From contig CADCHG010000020.1 in the NCBI GenBank assembly GCA_902801155.1, forward strand, positions 1 to 62,863: a stretch of DNA of 62,863 bases, given 5' to 3'. The position numbers and the translations under genes were made by a program. The notes beneath the pieces are model-generated. The model saw only the letters and a program-made list of their open reading frames with translations. It had not been told where the DNA came from and ran no database searches. Positions within the stretch are counted from its first letter, which is position 1; every line of letters begins with the position of its first letter. This stretch comes from an uncultured Prevotellaceae bacterium (GTDB lineage: Bacteria; Bacteroidota; Bacteroidia; Bacteroidales; Bacteroidaceae). Below are positions 10,901 to 18,948 of this stretch, piece by piece.

Positions 10901-11096
10901 GTTCCTGCTTCTCGCTTGCAAGATCAAGAACCTTAACCCAGCTCCAACAGGTATTGATGAAATCATCCTCAAGGACATTGACAAGGAAGGTCTTGAAATC
11001 TTCACCCTTGATGGCAAGAAGATTCCTACTCTTCAGCATGGTATCAATATCATTCGCAGAAATGGATTTGACGTGAAGAAGGTCTATGTGAAATAG
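7902..11096 (+). CDS. GH98-family endo-acting hydrolase with C-terminal accessory modules
   Basis: 1064 aa. After a long signal region (1-43) the protein starts RRPIDSKHPAWLVHVDVWNQ and continues with an IPDDIKPYVILNLSLS strand, FLGWNYAEQFWGFDEPGD and a long TIM-barrel region, all typical of GH98. Characterised GH98 members include blood-group endo-beta-galactosidases and a Bacteroides endo-xylanase that attacks highly substituted glucuronoarabinoxylan; the PUL context favours the latter. Downstream modules are a GH98 C-terminal domain (about 480-620), a CBM6/35-like module (about 625-770, starting IIIEAEDMNYRS), a repeat resembling the InlB B-repeat (about 775-845, GCSIIGWNI), a beta-sandwich shared with the 1275-aa protein, and a C-terminal tail (LDGKKIPTLQHGINI). 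The signal region is encoded by GC-rich palindromic DNA (CCCTTTGGGGG, CCCCTTTGGG). Confidence 0.85.
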   Translation: MSSLSKKLFPLGEKEGGLFPFGKLIGFLLLFLLLFGGVESYAQQRRPIDSKHPAWLVHVDVWNQADPQKIINLIPDDIKPYVILNLSLSCAYDTKLNIHQRPQNAIRTYKSWATICQQNNMWFTLQPASGGHTHIHENDLETFEYFFKKFPNFLGWNYAEQFWGFDEPGDLFSSSQAARIALFAKLVPMHHKYGGFLTISFCGNVWSHLLNPVGMLKRNADLMQASKDYPEAILWLYKYTTSSCFYNNESVCFGPFVSGLTKNYGVRYDNCGWNGALDAILGEKHGKKYPVAAGIGTVMEQTAQNGGAVWDGPELIWTEDFQNLSNTNVNGYTQRNWGTFPGFRNIWLDMFRKIIDGTLYIPTQQEVIDKTKIILVNDIKEGSDEDKYATWGNLYDGLYKQTDPFNRGNGQWMDNFWYLKKTGRYGTIPMTPTITEIASGIPTKVKKSQRSSVWPSIAKKTEAFDAAYPEVSTGDLFVSRYKNQLVTYTPYTYLNQKITASANIPLQYNTCKSLDLKYGKLSSGLIREYADSITLYLNNYRADTIKNVEDIIVVNGAKSEPSFEFTKRAEAKVTAEASWDAETNAYTLKVSHNGPVDIKIVCAGNETDRRTDMVNRERLEIPKQPEPYAGEIIIEAEDMNYRSVGSCEVTPYYSSYQWVRGQAGNGFIVTGTNTSAALTCKVRVPKAGQYTAMVRYNNTSRDCDVRLRINSNVALKASFNKTERNEWKKAGVTFDLNEGENTFYLFNTSGTNMFIDQVIFTPVEQEAEKFDINIHETADGTAIPNVAAAAEGETVTLTPQANEGCSIIGWNIIHGNITLNENEDGTFSFIMPDDIVTLEPIFKDNSAAYALSFDKVANGGMPEGWRADDGTGIHQYPNTYSSGPRSFKGFSGAYNAGLYWRTNSADYGMMSAYPLTLAPGKYRLSYVMAAWKGAPEYKAQILTSAGSVVAETGYALAEPNASGIAEADLSSSEEHTLEFEITAEGNYVIKFQNNGTGFSEFLLLACKIKNLNPAPTGIDEIILKDIDKEGLEIFTLDGKKIPTLQHGINIIRRNGFDVKKVYVK

Positions 11097-11384
11097 CTTT
11101 ATGTGATTATTAGTTGTTATTAAATATTTGCTCCCCTCGTCTGTAGGTAGTGATACCAGCATTCGAGGGGTTTCTTTTTTTAGGTTCACAATATACTGAA
11201 CCTTTAATCGCTCATCCACAATGCTCCAATAACCATTACGCTTGCCATTTACTCTTTGGAGAATATTTTTCTCCTGTAAAGCAATTGTGATTGATTTGAC
11301 TGTTCGCTCAGATTTTCCAATTTTCGCAGCAATCTCCTTTTGGGTAGCTGATGGGTTCTTTTGCCCTATTATTCTGCAAAACAA
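10896..11384 (-). pseudogene. Winged-helix fragment of a lost regulator or ATP-binding protein
   Basis: The first 55-60 codons (from 11384) read as a winged HTH: PSATQKEIAAKIGKSERTVK, then ITIALQEKNILQRVNGKRNGYW. This is the usual C-terminal domain of AlbA_2/AAA_4-type ATP-binding proteins and relatives. No N-terminal part is present. The frame then runs without family resemblance through the terminator and 200 bp into the opposite strand of the GH98 gene. The start overlaps the end of the type IIG gene by 16 bp. I read it as a truncated remnant, though a small expressed HTH protein translationally coupled to the RM gene cannot be excluded. Confidence 0.5.
11133..11181 (+). terminator. Terminator after the GH98 gene
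   Basis: CCCCTCG (11133-11139) pairs with CGAGGGG (11164-11170), with a nested GGTA/TACC stem in the loop, followed by TTTCTTTTTTT. It marks the left boundary of accessory island 1. Confidence 0.8.
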
Positions 11385-14300
11385 TATAACGAGGAAACAA
11401 TTTCGTCTATTTCTTTAGAAAGGCGTTGAAATTCTATCTCGTTGTTTTTTGCAGACATCATTTTGTCTGCATACTCGTTTAATGTCTGCGGTAATTCCTG
11501 TGGGATTGGTATCTGACGGAAATTATCCCAGATTAGCTGTGCTCCGTTTTGTATGCGTGGACAGAACTCGGTAATTAACCACCACCCAACTTTTGAACAC
11601 AAAAGAGCCATTAAGGCTTTGTCTGACACAGACAGAAACCACATTGAGTCATTAAACAAAGAATGTTTTTCATCAAAAATGAAACAAGGCTTCACTTGAA
11701 ATTTTTGATAGATTATTTTGGGCATCTTAAACCTGTCATAGTAAGAGCAAGCACGCAATTCCCACCAATAATCTCCTTTATCTTGTCTCGCTTTAGCTGC
11801 TTTCCTAAAGGCTAAAAGCCAATCTGCAACAGCAGAGTAATTAGAAGAGAACCACGACCATGCTTCTTCTTCTGAAGGCATTAGTTCTGTTCTCCAATTC
11901 TTATTGCTCTTTTTCTCTTCATCTGATATTTCTATTCCCATTCCTTCCAAAGTAAATCCCTTTGGGGTAAATATCAGATAAGATCCTGCTACGGCTTCAC
12001 CATAAGCAACTAATCCTCTGCCCTGTAAGAATGGACGCAATACTTCTTTTGAACGATCGTCTTGTGCAATCAATTCATCAGCTTTTTCTTTGCTAATATT
12101 AAACGCTTTTGATAAACCACAAAGTATTCCTCGATAAGATTCTCCACCAACAAATTCTCCTAATGTGGTCATCTGAGTCTTCAACCGTTCTACAGTATTG
12201 AAGTTGTCAAGACTGGATATTACCCAAATGTCATCGCTCATTCTTGTGGTATCAAACTTTTCTTTTTCTTCTTCCACATCTTCATGAAGCGTTTCGGGAT
12301 TTATTTTTTCGATGGTAGAGACAAGAATTTCGTTATCTTGTCTTTCCTTCTTCATACGAATAATGCATGTATAAGTAGTTGCATCTTCGAATATCTGATT
12401 ATCACCAAAATCAATCAATTGTGACAGATTTGTATTCAAGAAAAGTTCACGAAGAGGACGGCCATACATTACTTTCTCCCATTTGTTAGGCATAATGTAT
12501 GACAAATGTCCTCCTTTTCGCAATAGATGTAATCCACGTTCTACAAACAACGAATAGATATCACCACGTGGTTCTATTGTGTTATAGGTTTTTTGTCCCA
12601 AATTTCCCTGTTCATCAGCTCTATACATTTTTGAATATACAGATACATCCTTGCGTAGTTTCTCCAAACTGATATATGGAGGATTACCGATAATGACATC
12701 AAACCCCTCAAAAACGCCTTGCTCATTGAGGACTTCAGGGAATTCTATCATCCATTCCAAAGACTTCTTTAATACCTCTTGGGTATCAATAATTTGTCCG
12801 TTATTCTGTCCAAAAACATCTAGTTGGACAGGAGGAGCTAATTTGAGCTTTATGTCTTTAATGTCTTTATCAAGCCTATTCTTGAATGTTTTGCTACGGC
12901 AGTTCTTATATTCGCGGACATTAGCTTTATAATCTCTTACCAGTTTTTGCATACCAAGACTTTCTGCGACTTTCCTGCCAATGCACACGGGATGAACAGA
13001 AGCGAGCGAATTACCACATTTAATGTTGATATCAATATTAGGCAATGTTTGCAATAGTCGCTCTCCTGTTTCTGTCTTGTAGTAATAGGCATTCTTTAAG
13101 AGTTCAATCCATAGACGAAGCTGGCATATATCAACGCTCTTTGGGTTTAAATCCACACCAAAAAGACAATTCTCAATAATAGTACGTTTCTCCTCAAAAA
13201 GCGTTTCCTGTATGCGTTGGCTTGAAGGATTTGAAGGATCATATTTAAATATATCTCCGTCTTCATCGGCTACTACCAATTCGTCATATTCTACCCTTAT
13301 GTCATATTCTCTTATTCGCTTAGGTTGTGGTTGTCTGTCTTGTAATACGCCCAATTCACTCTTGATAGCTATGAGTTCATTAAGAGCAGATACCAAGAAG
13401 TGCCCACTACCTACAGCAGGGTCACAAATACGGAGAGAATTGATTATTTCGTTGGCTTCTATTCTTTCTTCTCTTTGACCAAAATTTATATTCTCCTTCA
13501 ATTCTTCAAAGTCCTGACATTTCCATCCCTTCGCTTTGTTGAACTTGTCTATTACGGCACGTCTGAGCGTCTTATTACAGATATATTCTGTGATATAGCC
13601 AGGCGTAAAAAATGAACCGTCCTTATAACCATTGATTTTCTCAAAAATCAAGCCTAAGACCGATGCATTGATAAGTTTATCACTTTCATTTCTTACATTC
13701 TCACCTTCTTGGCTCTTGTCTGTACCAAAGTCATAAGCATCAAGAAAAGAAAACAGATATTCCAATGTGGCTTTTCTGCCTGTTACTCGTTTTCCATTAC
13801 CATCCTTTAAAACGGTTTTTGCATAGACTTCCATCTCACCAAGACGAATGCCACTTATAGGGAAATAACTTTCTTCAATTTTTGCCAGTTCAAATAGAGA
13901 ACTATTCAGATATGGTACATCAGGGAATTGACTCCTCAATTCATCTGTTCTCTCAGAGACGGGTTTTGCCATTACCTTCATGAATAGGTCATGAAGCACA
14001 TCGTAATCAAGGATATGAGTTGTATCCAAGAATTTAACATCTCTTCCTCTGTTAAAACTTACAAGTTGCGATTCGAGCAGTTTCAAGAAAAGAATACGAT
14101 TTATCCATGTCAGAACCAAACTTAACGCAACCTCAAAACGCTCTTCATCATCGGTTATGCTGGAATAATCTTCTAATTTTGCATAAGCCTGTTCAACTAA
14201 TGAAAAGTTTTGCCTTTTGTTTCTAAGACGTTTGATTTTGTGAACACCATCATCGACGACTTCTTCAACACCCATGATATAAAGCAATTCGCCGTAAAAA

Positions 14301-15040
14301 TTCTTGTTAAGCGAATTATGGTCAGATACGAAAGGTAGTTTAAGCAAGTTCGTAGGAGAAAACAATTTATAGACAGCAATAAAAGCTCTGTTGTTGATTA
14401 TCTCCTCATGCTTGATATTTCGTTCAAATGACTTCAAATCAATATGCACAAACTCAAGGCGATGTTCTATTCTTTCAACTTCAGGCTTGATAATGTTATT
14501 GTAGATATACTCCGTTTTGTCATCGCCAGTATCTGCATTAATCACTTTTTGCACAAAACGAGTGTTACGAGCAAACAACTGATAAAATAGTTTCTTCTCG
14601 AAGATGAAATACTCCCAACAATTTGTAATGACAAGGTGCTTAATATCTGTATTATGATTCTTTACCTCCTCACGGATATAGTAGAGAATCAGTTCATATA
14701 ATGCCTTTTTCTTCAGGTCGTTTCTTGTCACCATATCTGGACGTGACGGTCCTTTAAACTCAAACAAGACAACAGGATGTTCGTTATGAGTTCCCATTTC
14801 AGCATATATAGCCAAATCAGTTCTTTGATAAGTATTGACCATATAGTTACGGTCACTATACAGACTACTATTAAAGAATTCTGCAACAAGATTCTTATTA
14901 AATTCCTCATGCTCAGAGGGATTTATACGTGCTAAAAGGTCTTGCATGGCAGATTTAAAACCCTTAACTTTCTGCACTTCTGGTTTATCGCGGAGATAAA
15001 CTTTTGCGATTGATTGACTTGGGGTTAGTATCTTATACAT
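11369..15040 (-). CDS. Type IIG restriction-modification enzyme (fused endonuclease-methyltransferase)
   Basis: 1223 aa. The N-terminal nuclease shows a PD-(D/E)xK arrangement: D75 (in RTDLAIYAEMG) and E94-F-K96 (in VVLFEFKG). A helical connector follows, then an N6-adenine methyltransferase core with GSFFTPGYITEYI (about 475-487), motif I DPAVGSGHF (540-548) and motif IV NPPY (786-789). The C-terminal third, from about 950, is the target-recognition region (LGEFVGGESYRGILCGLSKAF). One polypeptide therefore both methylates and cuts, as in Eco57I/BpuSI-like enzymes; no separate S or R subunit is nearby. All motifs look intact. A leftward promoter with a palindromic upstream site lies at 15104-15140. 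The likely role is phage or foreign-DNA defence. Confidence 0.9.
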   Translation of the reverse strand: MYKILTPSQSIAKVYLRDKPEVQKVKGFKSAMQDLLARINPSEHEEFNKNLVAEFFNSSLYSDRNYMVNTYQRTDLAIYAEMGTHNEHPVVLFEFKGPSRPDMVTRNDLKKKALYELILYYIREEVKNHNTDIKHLVITNCWEYFIFEKKLFYQLFARNTRFVQKVINADTGDDKTEYIYNNIIKPEVERIEHRLEFVHIDLKSFERNIKHEEIINNRAFIAVYKLFSPTNLLKLPFVSDHNSLNKNFYGELLYIMGVEEVVDDGVHKIKRLRNKRQNFSLVEQAYAKLEDYSSITDDEERFEVALSLVLTWINRILFLKLLESQLVSFNRGRDVKFLDTTHILDYDVLHDLFMKVMAKPVSERTDELRSQFPDVPYLNSSLFELAKIEESYFPISGIRLGEMEVYAKTVLKDGNGKRVTGRKATLEYLFSFLDAYDFGTDKSQEGENVRNESDKLINASVLGLIFEKINGYKDGSFFTPGYITEYICNKTLRRAVIDKFNKAKGWKCQDFEELKENINFGQREERIEANEIINSLRICDPAVGSGHFLVSALNELIAIKSELGVLQDRQPQPKRIREYDIRVEYDELVVADEDGDIFKYDPSNPSSQRIQETLFEEKRTIIENCLFGVDLNPKSVDICQLRLWIELLKNAYYYKTETGERLLQTLPNIDINIKCGNSLASVHPVCIGRKVAESLGMQKLVRDYKANVREYKNCRSKTFKNRLDKDIKDIKLKLAPPVQLDVFGQNNGQIIDTQEVLKKSLEWMIEFPEVLNEQGVFEGFDVIIGNPPYISLEKLRKDVSVYSKMYRADEQGNLGQKTYNTIEPRGDIYSLFVERGLHLLRKGGHLSYIMPNKWEKVMYGRPLRELFLNTNLSQLIDFGDNQIFEDATTYTCIIRMKKERQDNEILVSTIEKINPETLHEDVEEEKEKFDTTRMSDDIWVISSLDNFNTVERLKTQMTTLGEFVGGESYRGILCGLSKAFNISKEKADELIAQDDRSKEVLRPFLQGRGLVAYGEAVAGSYLIFTPKGFTLEGMGIEISDEEKKSNKNWRTELMPSEEEAWSWFSSNYSAVADWLLAFRKAAKARQDKGDYWWELRACSYYDRFKMPKIIYQKFQVKPCFIFDEKHSLFNDSMWFLSVSDKALMALLCSKVGWWLITEFCPRIQNGAQLIWDNFRQIPIPQELPQTLNEYADKMMSAKNNEIEFQRLSKEIDEIVSSLYCFAE

Positions 15041-15103
15041 AGTTCTGCTGTTTTAATTATTAAGTTTACTATTTGGCTTAGCCTTTATGAGGATTATTGG
15101 CTA

Positions 15104-15140
15104 CAAAGATATATAAATTCTTTTGAATAACCTTCGGTTA
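15104..15140 (-). promoter_or_regulatory. Promoter -7 box and palindromic operator-like site of the RM gene
   Basis: On the minus strand TATCTTTG (15104-15111) is a good -7 box. Sixteen bp upstream is the palindrome TAACCTTCGGTTA (15128-15140), over the -33 region, where no TTTG is seen. The same layout recurs at 16840-16876, so a common regulator is plausible. Confidence 0.6.
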
Positions 15141-15158
15141 ATGCTTTTTTTTCATTTT

Positions 15159-15412
15159 TTAGGTGTTTACAATAGTTAGAAGAATACAACTTGAACCTTG
15201 TTCAATAGCGGGATAAAGATATGTTGCTTGGAAATTATCACCACCCTTCAAACCTAACTTCTGCATTATCTCGTCACGGGTCATAGTTTCATCTCCAATA
15301 CATAGTTACATTGCCTGCTAGATTGCCTGCTAGATTGCCCGTTACATTGCCTGCTACATTGCTCGTCACATGGTCGGTTACATGGTCGGCCACATGGTCG
15401 GTATTGTTATTA
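15159..15412 (-). pseudogene. Decayed C-terminal fragment with tetrapeptide repeats
   Basis: Read leftward, a 12-nt tandem repeat (plus-strand 15306-15400; units such as CTAGATTGCCTG and TCACATGGTCGG) encodes TDHVADHVTDHVTSNVAGNV. A one-base frame change then leads to MTRDEIMQKLGLK followed by a helix ending at a stop at 15159. Four-residue (DHV) repeats followed by this HTH are typical of the C-terminus of Bacteroidales AAA_4/Fic-associated proteins. There are stops upstream in the repeat frame. The array is coding debris, not a CRISPR. Confidence 0.55.
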
Positions 15413-15542
15413 GCTTTTTAATTATTAGGCTACAAAGAATGGTAGGGAAGTCGTCATCTTGCATAAATTCGGACTTATGCAGACAATAGCTTTCATATTA
15501 CATAAAAACTATAATTTCTCCATTTTCATTCCTCTCCATGTG

Positions 15543-15734
15543 CTATGATGTATTTCGATTAGGGTCGTTCGGTACCGTAGTTGAAGGACGGAGTAAGCCC
15601 ATCAATACTAATTTGGTGGTATATTGAAGGACTGTCTTTGTTTGATATTTCACTCCAACCTTCTCCAAAATCTCTTGTGCAGTATGTGGCATCCCGTCAC
15701 AGAACTCTAATACTTTTTTCTGCTTGGCAGTCAA
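15543..15734 (-). pseudogene. HTH-domain remnant (63 codons)
   Basis: MTAKQKKVLEFCDGMPHTAQ begins a winged-helix segment that continues EILEKVGVKYQTKTVLQYTT. It resembles the C-terminal DNA-binding tail of ATP-binding/Fic-type proteins, again without the rest of the protein. Homology extends a few codons upstream of the Met and then stops at the MITE-end motif TCATCGAACTCACGTTA (15754-15770), suggesting truncation by that element. Confidence 0.5.
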
Positions 15735-15851
15735 ACGAACTCTATTACTTTTTTCATCGAACTCACGTTATTTACACTCGTTCATATTGAATGGTTGTTG
15801 AAACATCTGTCAAAGACTATTTTTTTATATAGGTTATGGTTGTTTTCTGTA

Positions 15852-16586
15852 TTAATATTTAATACGGAAATAGTCAAGTGATGTTTTATACTGGTCCTGT
15901 GCTGTCAAACACGTATCTGTCAAATAGCCATTGACATGTCCCCATTCGCTCAAGCCTCTGTAATAGAACATTTTCAATTCATCAGTAATGATAAAAGGAA
16001 CAATACCACTACACAGACATTCCTTGAACATTATGAGGCGTCCCACACGTCCATTACCATCTTGAAATGGATGAATACGCTCAAAGCGTACATGTAGATC
16101 AAGTATATCTTCAAACTGTCGTTTGCTATTCAGGTAGTCAGCAAGCATTTCTTCCATACGCTCGGCTACTTGTTCTGGTGGGCATGTTTCTTCTCCACCA
16201 AATTCATTTGGTAGTCGTTTATAGTCACCTACGGCAAACCAGTCTTTACGATTGTCTGAGGTTCCTGTCTTAAGCACCTTATGTAATTCCTTGATGAAAT
16301 CTATAGAAAGTTCATCTGTAGCATGTTCTATGACAAGATCTATGCAACGAAAATGATTCACCGTCTCTACGATATCATTCACATTGACAGCCTCCTGCGT
16401 CACGCCAATGGTGTTAGTTTCAAAGATATAGCGAGTCTGCTCGTGCGACAATCGGCTACCCTCGATATGATTGGAATTATAGGTTAGATCTATCTGGGTT
16501 TTATGATAGATGCCACCTTTCATCCTCATTTCCATTTGCTCGGTCATTGCTATGAGCAGAGGTGATTTTTGGTGCTGAATATTCAT
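15852..16586 (-). CDS. Fic-domain protein (putative AMP-transferase), class II autoinhibited
   Basis: 244 aa. The complete Fic motif HPFQDGNGR (172-180) is present, with the catalytic His, the acidic metal ligand and the anion-binding GNGR. An N-terminal inhibitory helix signature S-N-H-I-E-G (38-43) matches the (S/T)xxxE(G/N) pattern of class II Fic proteins, in which Glu blocks ATP gamma-phosphate. No toxin-antitoxin partner or signal peptide is seen. It lies 39 bp downstream of a helicase remnant and shares its leftward promoter. The target is unknown; cytoplasmic AMPylation or another nucleotide transfer to a protein is the family activity. Confidence 0.88.
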   Translation of the reverse strand: MNIQHQKSPLLIAMTEQMEMRMKGGIYHKTQIDLTYNSNHIEGSRLSHEQTRYIFETNTIGVTQEAVNVNDIVETVNHFRCIDLVIEHATDELSIDFIKELHKVLKTGTSDNRKDWFAVGDYKRLPNEFGGEETCPPEQVAERMEEMLADYLNSKRQFEDILDLHVRFERIHPFQDGNGRVGRLIMFKECLCSGIVPFIITDELKMFYYRGLSEWGHVNGYLTDTCLTAQDQYKTSLDYFRIKY

Positions 16587-16625
16587 ATAATGAATTTTTA
16601 TGAATGTTTGTTGTTATTCTAACAT

Positions 16626-16787
16626 TTACGCCATAGCAGAGGCGATATAATTATCACTCTTCTCAATCAGGCTTAACAAAACGACAACAGCCAAGAAACG
16701 ATCGAAGTTAGCCATGCCTGAAGCTATGCCCTTCAATTTATTAAAAAGGGTATTGCCTGTGTTATTATTGAAGAATTTACTGCTCAT
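16626..16787 (-). pseudogene. N-terminal stub of a PLD/helicase-type protein (53 codons)
   Basis: MSSKFFNNNTGNTLFNKLKG continues IASGMANFDRFLAVVVLL, close to the N-terminus of Bacteroidales PLD-nuclease/SNF2-type defence helicases as I remember it. After about 38 residues the similarity ends and the frame closes with a short unrelated tail (DNYIASAMA). It appears to be an internal deletion derivative that retains the promoter and so may drive expression of the Fic gene. Confidence 0.45.
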
Positions 16788-16839
16788 ATATCTATTTCTT
16801 CTTTGGCATATTGCTTTTTTATATACTTTACATTGGCTC

Positions 16840-16876
16840 CAAAATTACGAAAAATATTTTGTATAACCTTAGGTTA
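16840..16876 (-). promoter_or_regulatory. Promoter -7 box and palindromic operator-like site of the Fic unit
   Basis: Minus-strand TAATTTTG (16840-16847) is a -7 box. TAACCTTAGGTTA (16864-16876) begins exactly 16 bp upstream, the same spacing and core as at the RM gene promoter. Flanking bases are also shared (CATTAACC upstream, CAAAA between). Confidence 0.6.
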
Positions 16877-16937
16877 ATGTGACTTATTTTCTTTTAAATG
16901 TTCTATTTTTGTGTTTTTCTTCAAAAATGTGATTTAT

Positions 16938-17040
16938 ATGCCTCTTATGTAGTTCCTATGTGACTCCTATGTAACTCCCATTTTTCGCCCATTCCTAGGA
17001 ACGGATTTACAACGGACCTGAAACGGACTTGGAACGGAGG
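16938..17040. repeat. 11-bp tandem repeat array A, two opposed blocks
   Basis: The first block repeats units such as TTCCTATGTGA and TCCTATGTAAC. After a short spacer containing CCTAGG, a second block repeats AACGGATTTAC, AACGGACCTGA, AACGGACTTGG and AACGGAGG. Both blocks have an 11-bp period, and the second is roughly the reverse complement of the first. A closely similar array lies at 52561-52680. Confidence 0.65.
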
Positions 17041-17108
17041 TAGAGCGAACGATGAAAAAAGCGATGGTTTAAAGGAGATAATCTGGGCAAGGAGGGTGTA
17101 ATTGTTTT

Positions 17109-17401
17109 GGTGTAATACTCTTGCCTTGAAAAAAATAAAAAGTTTTTAGAGCGAGTATTACACCTTTTGTCGGTATGCGCAATATTTTTGTTGATTATCA
17201 GCGTGTTAGATGCGGTGTAATACCCTTGAAAGTATTACACCATTTTTGGCGATTTGATGTAATAGTGGTGTAATACTTTCGGGGGTATTACACCAAGGTG
17301 AACGAATTGATATATAATTAATTAGCATACTCAAAACATCAAAGGTGTAATACTCGGCATTGAAAACTTTTTTCAAAAAGTATTACACCAACTATTACAC
17401 C
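17109..17401. repeat. GGTGTAATAC inverted-repeat array, copy A
   Basis: Four inverted pairs of GGTGTAATAC and GTATTACACC: 17109-17118/17155-17164, 17214-17223/17232-17241, 17267-17276/17285-17294 and 17344-17353/17380-17389, plus a further TATTACACC at 17393-17401. Between pairs, stretches such as GATTATCAGC and GCGATTTGATGTAAT are conserved with the copy at 52711-53003. It stands upstream of the VirE-type ATPase gene. It could be an origin-like iteron region, protein-binding array or set of RNA hairpins. Confidence 0.8.
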
Positions 17402-17521
17402 AGTATTGCACAAAAAAGTTTTACTTTATGCCGAAATACGTACCGAACGGCGATATCAGCAAGTTAGCAATTTCAGTCAAGGAATAATCAAAAAAATCAC
17501 GAAAAATATTTTGAAATTTCA

Positions 17522-17553
17522 TTTGGATATTTCATGTTTTTTCCTTACTTTTG
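17522..17553 (+). promoter_or_regulatory. Promoter of the VirE-type gene
   Basis: TTTG (17522-17525), a 20-nt spacer and TACTTTTG (17546-17553), followed by CAC. This is a near-ideal Bacteroidetes promoter, leaving a leader of about 115 nt before the ATG at 17678. Confidence 0.7.
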
Positions 17554-17677
17554 CACCTCGGTTCTTCATGAGCCAAACCTCAATATCGACAGCCTGATAA
17601 CAGACACTATCGAGTTGAGAAGAGAGTTATAATTAATCCTTTTTTATTTTTACTTTTAATTTAAACTTTAAAAACCT

Positions 17678-18862
17678 ATGGGAAAACTTTCTCTTGCAGA
17701 ACAGGTACGTCTCATTGAAGACTTCCTGAGTGAAAACTTCGCCTTCAGACATAATGAGGTGGGCGACACATTTGAGTACAAGGTGCTTAGGCCTGAAATG
17801 GGCGAGGCTCCTGCAAATACTGATTATGAGCCAGTTACCGACGAGGCTCTTAACTCCATAATCCTTGAAGCCATGAAAGCTGGCATTGAGGGCAAGGTGG
17901 CTAATCTTATCAAGCGCATCATCTGCTCAAAGTCCACGGAAAAGTACAATCCGTTTGTAGCGTATCTCAACGGACTTCCGAAATGGGATGGAGTGGATCG
18001 TGTCGCCGATCTTATTCATCGCATTCCTGGCATTAACGATGAAAAGGAGGAGTTCACGCGCCGTTGGTTCAGGTCAATGGTAGCGCATTGGTATGGACTT
18101 GACAGAATCTTCGGCAATCAGCTCGTCCTCCTTTTCATTGGCAATCAAGGCTGTGGAAAGGGCTCTTTCATAAAGAATCTGCTTCCTGAACATCTTCAGA
18201 AGTATTATCTTGACCACATCAACCTCACGAATAAGCACGACACGGATATGGCTCTGGCTAACTGCGGTCTTGTGAACTTTGACGAGTTTGACAGATACAC
18301 GGACAAGCAGCAGGCAACCTTGAAGTATATCATCACCAAAGCTGAGGTCAATGCACGTAAGATATATGGTAAAAATATCACTTTACGCCCACGTATGGCA
18401 TCATTCGTAGCTACAACGAATGTGGTTCGTCCGCTGAAGGACAAGACGGGAACACGTCGTTTCGTGGTGCTTCATATTCCTGCAGGAACTATCATTCCTA
18501 ATCTTCCTATCGATTATGACCAGCTCTATGCCCAGATAAAGCATGAGGTTTGTGAAGAGAAGAAGACATATTGGCTCACTCAGGAAGAGAACGAGAGACT
18601 TCAAGTTCTCAATCTGGATTACTGTGCCGTAGATGACTTCACGGCTATGATCAGCACTTGCTTCCGCAAGCCAAAGGAGAACGAGCAGGGACTACAGATG
18701 ACAAGTCTTGAGATTCTTGCAGCCGTACAGCAGAGGTATCCAGAAGTGGAATTGACTCGCAGGAATCAGTCGCTTCTCGGCATCAATCTCTCGTCAATGG
18801 GCATAATGAATCGCCGAAACAAGAACGGCAAGGTGTATGAGGTGGTACAGATAGCTGCATAG
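17678..18862 (+). CDS. VirE-family P-loop ATPase with C-terminal DUF3874-like domain
   Basis: 394 aa. Walker A is GNQGCGKGS (155-163) and Walker B is LVNFDEFD (198-205). A sensor-like segment runs through LRPRMASFVATTN, and an arginine-rich finger region follows (TGTRRFVVLHIP). This is the VirE/D5-like SF3 helicase-type ATPase core found in Bacteroidales mobile elements. The C-terminal part (LQMTSLEILAAVQQRYPEVE) looks like DUF3874. The primase-polymerase domain usually fused upstream in longer relatives is absent, so this is a short form. It follows the inverted-repeat array and may act on it. It is the rightmost gene of island 1. Confidence 0.8.
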   Translation: MGKLSLAEQVRLIEDFLSENFAFRHNEVGDTFEYKVLRPEMGEAPANTDYEPVTDEALNSIILEAMKAGIEGKVANLIKRIICSKSTEKYNPFVAYLNGLPKWDGVDRVADLIHRIPGINDEKEEFTRRWFRSMVAHWYGLDRIFGNQLVLLFIGNQGCGKGSFIKNLLPEHLQKYYLDHINLTNKHDTDMALANCGLVNFDEFDRYTDKQQATLKYIITKAEVNARKIYGKNITLRPRMASFVATTNVVRPLKDKTGTRRFVVLHIPAGTIIPNLPIDYDQLYAQIKHEVCEEKKTYWLTQEENERLQVLNLDYCAVDDFTAMISTCFRKPKENEQGLQMTSLEILAAVQQRYPEVELTRRNQSLLGINLSSMGIMNRRNKNGKVYEVVQIAA

Positions 18863-18869
18863 GCGTGTA

Positions 18870-18928
18870 AAAAAGTATTGGTGTCCGCTAAACTTGTTTT
18901 CTGAAAAATAAGTTTAACAGACACCAAT
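18870..18928 (-). terminator. Terminator of the leftward 11-gene hydrolase operon
   Basis: A long hairpin has outer arms ATTGGTGTC (18877-18885) and GACACCAAT (18920-18928) and inner arms TAAACTT and AAGTTTA. On the minus strand it is followed by ACTTTTTTAC. It sits 250 bp past the GH127/GH146 stop codon. The TTGGTGTC ends could also be remnants of an insertion sequence. Confidence 0.6.
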
Positions 18929-18948
18929 ATAAAGGTGAGTTCTATAAT

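Noticed and set aside
15300-15400. Tandem repeat resembling a CRISPR
   Set aside because: Units are 12 nt with no spacers and translate on the minus strand as a DHV/GNV tetrapeptide repeat, so they are remnants of coding sequence.
17406-17597. 63-codon frame before the VirE gene
   Set aside because: It crosses the VirE promoter, has no domain and no conserved start context.
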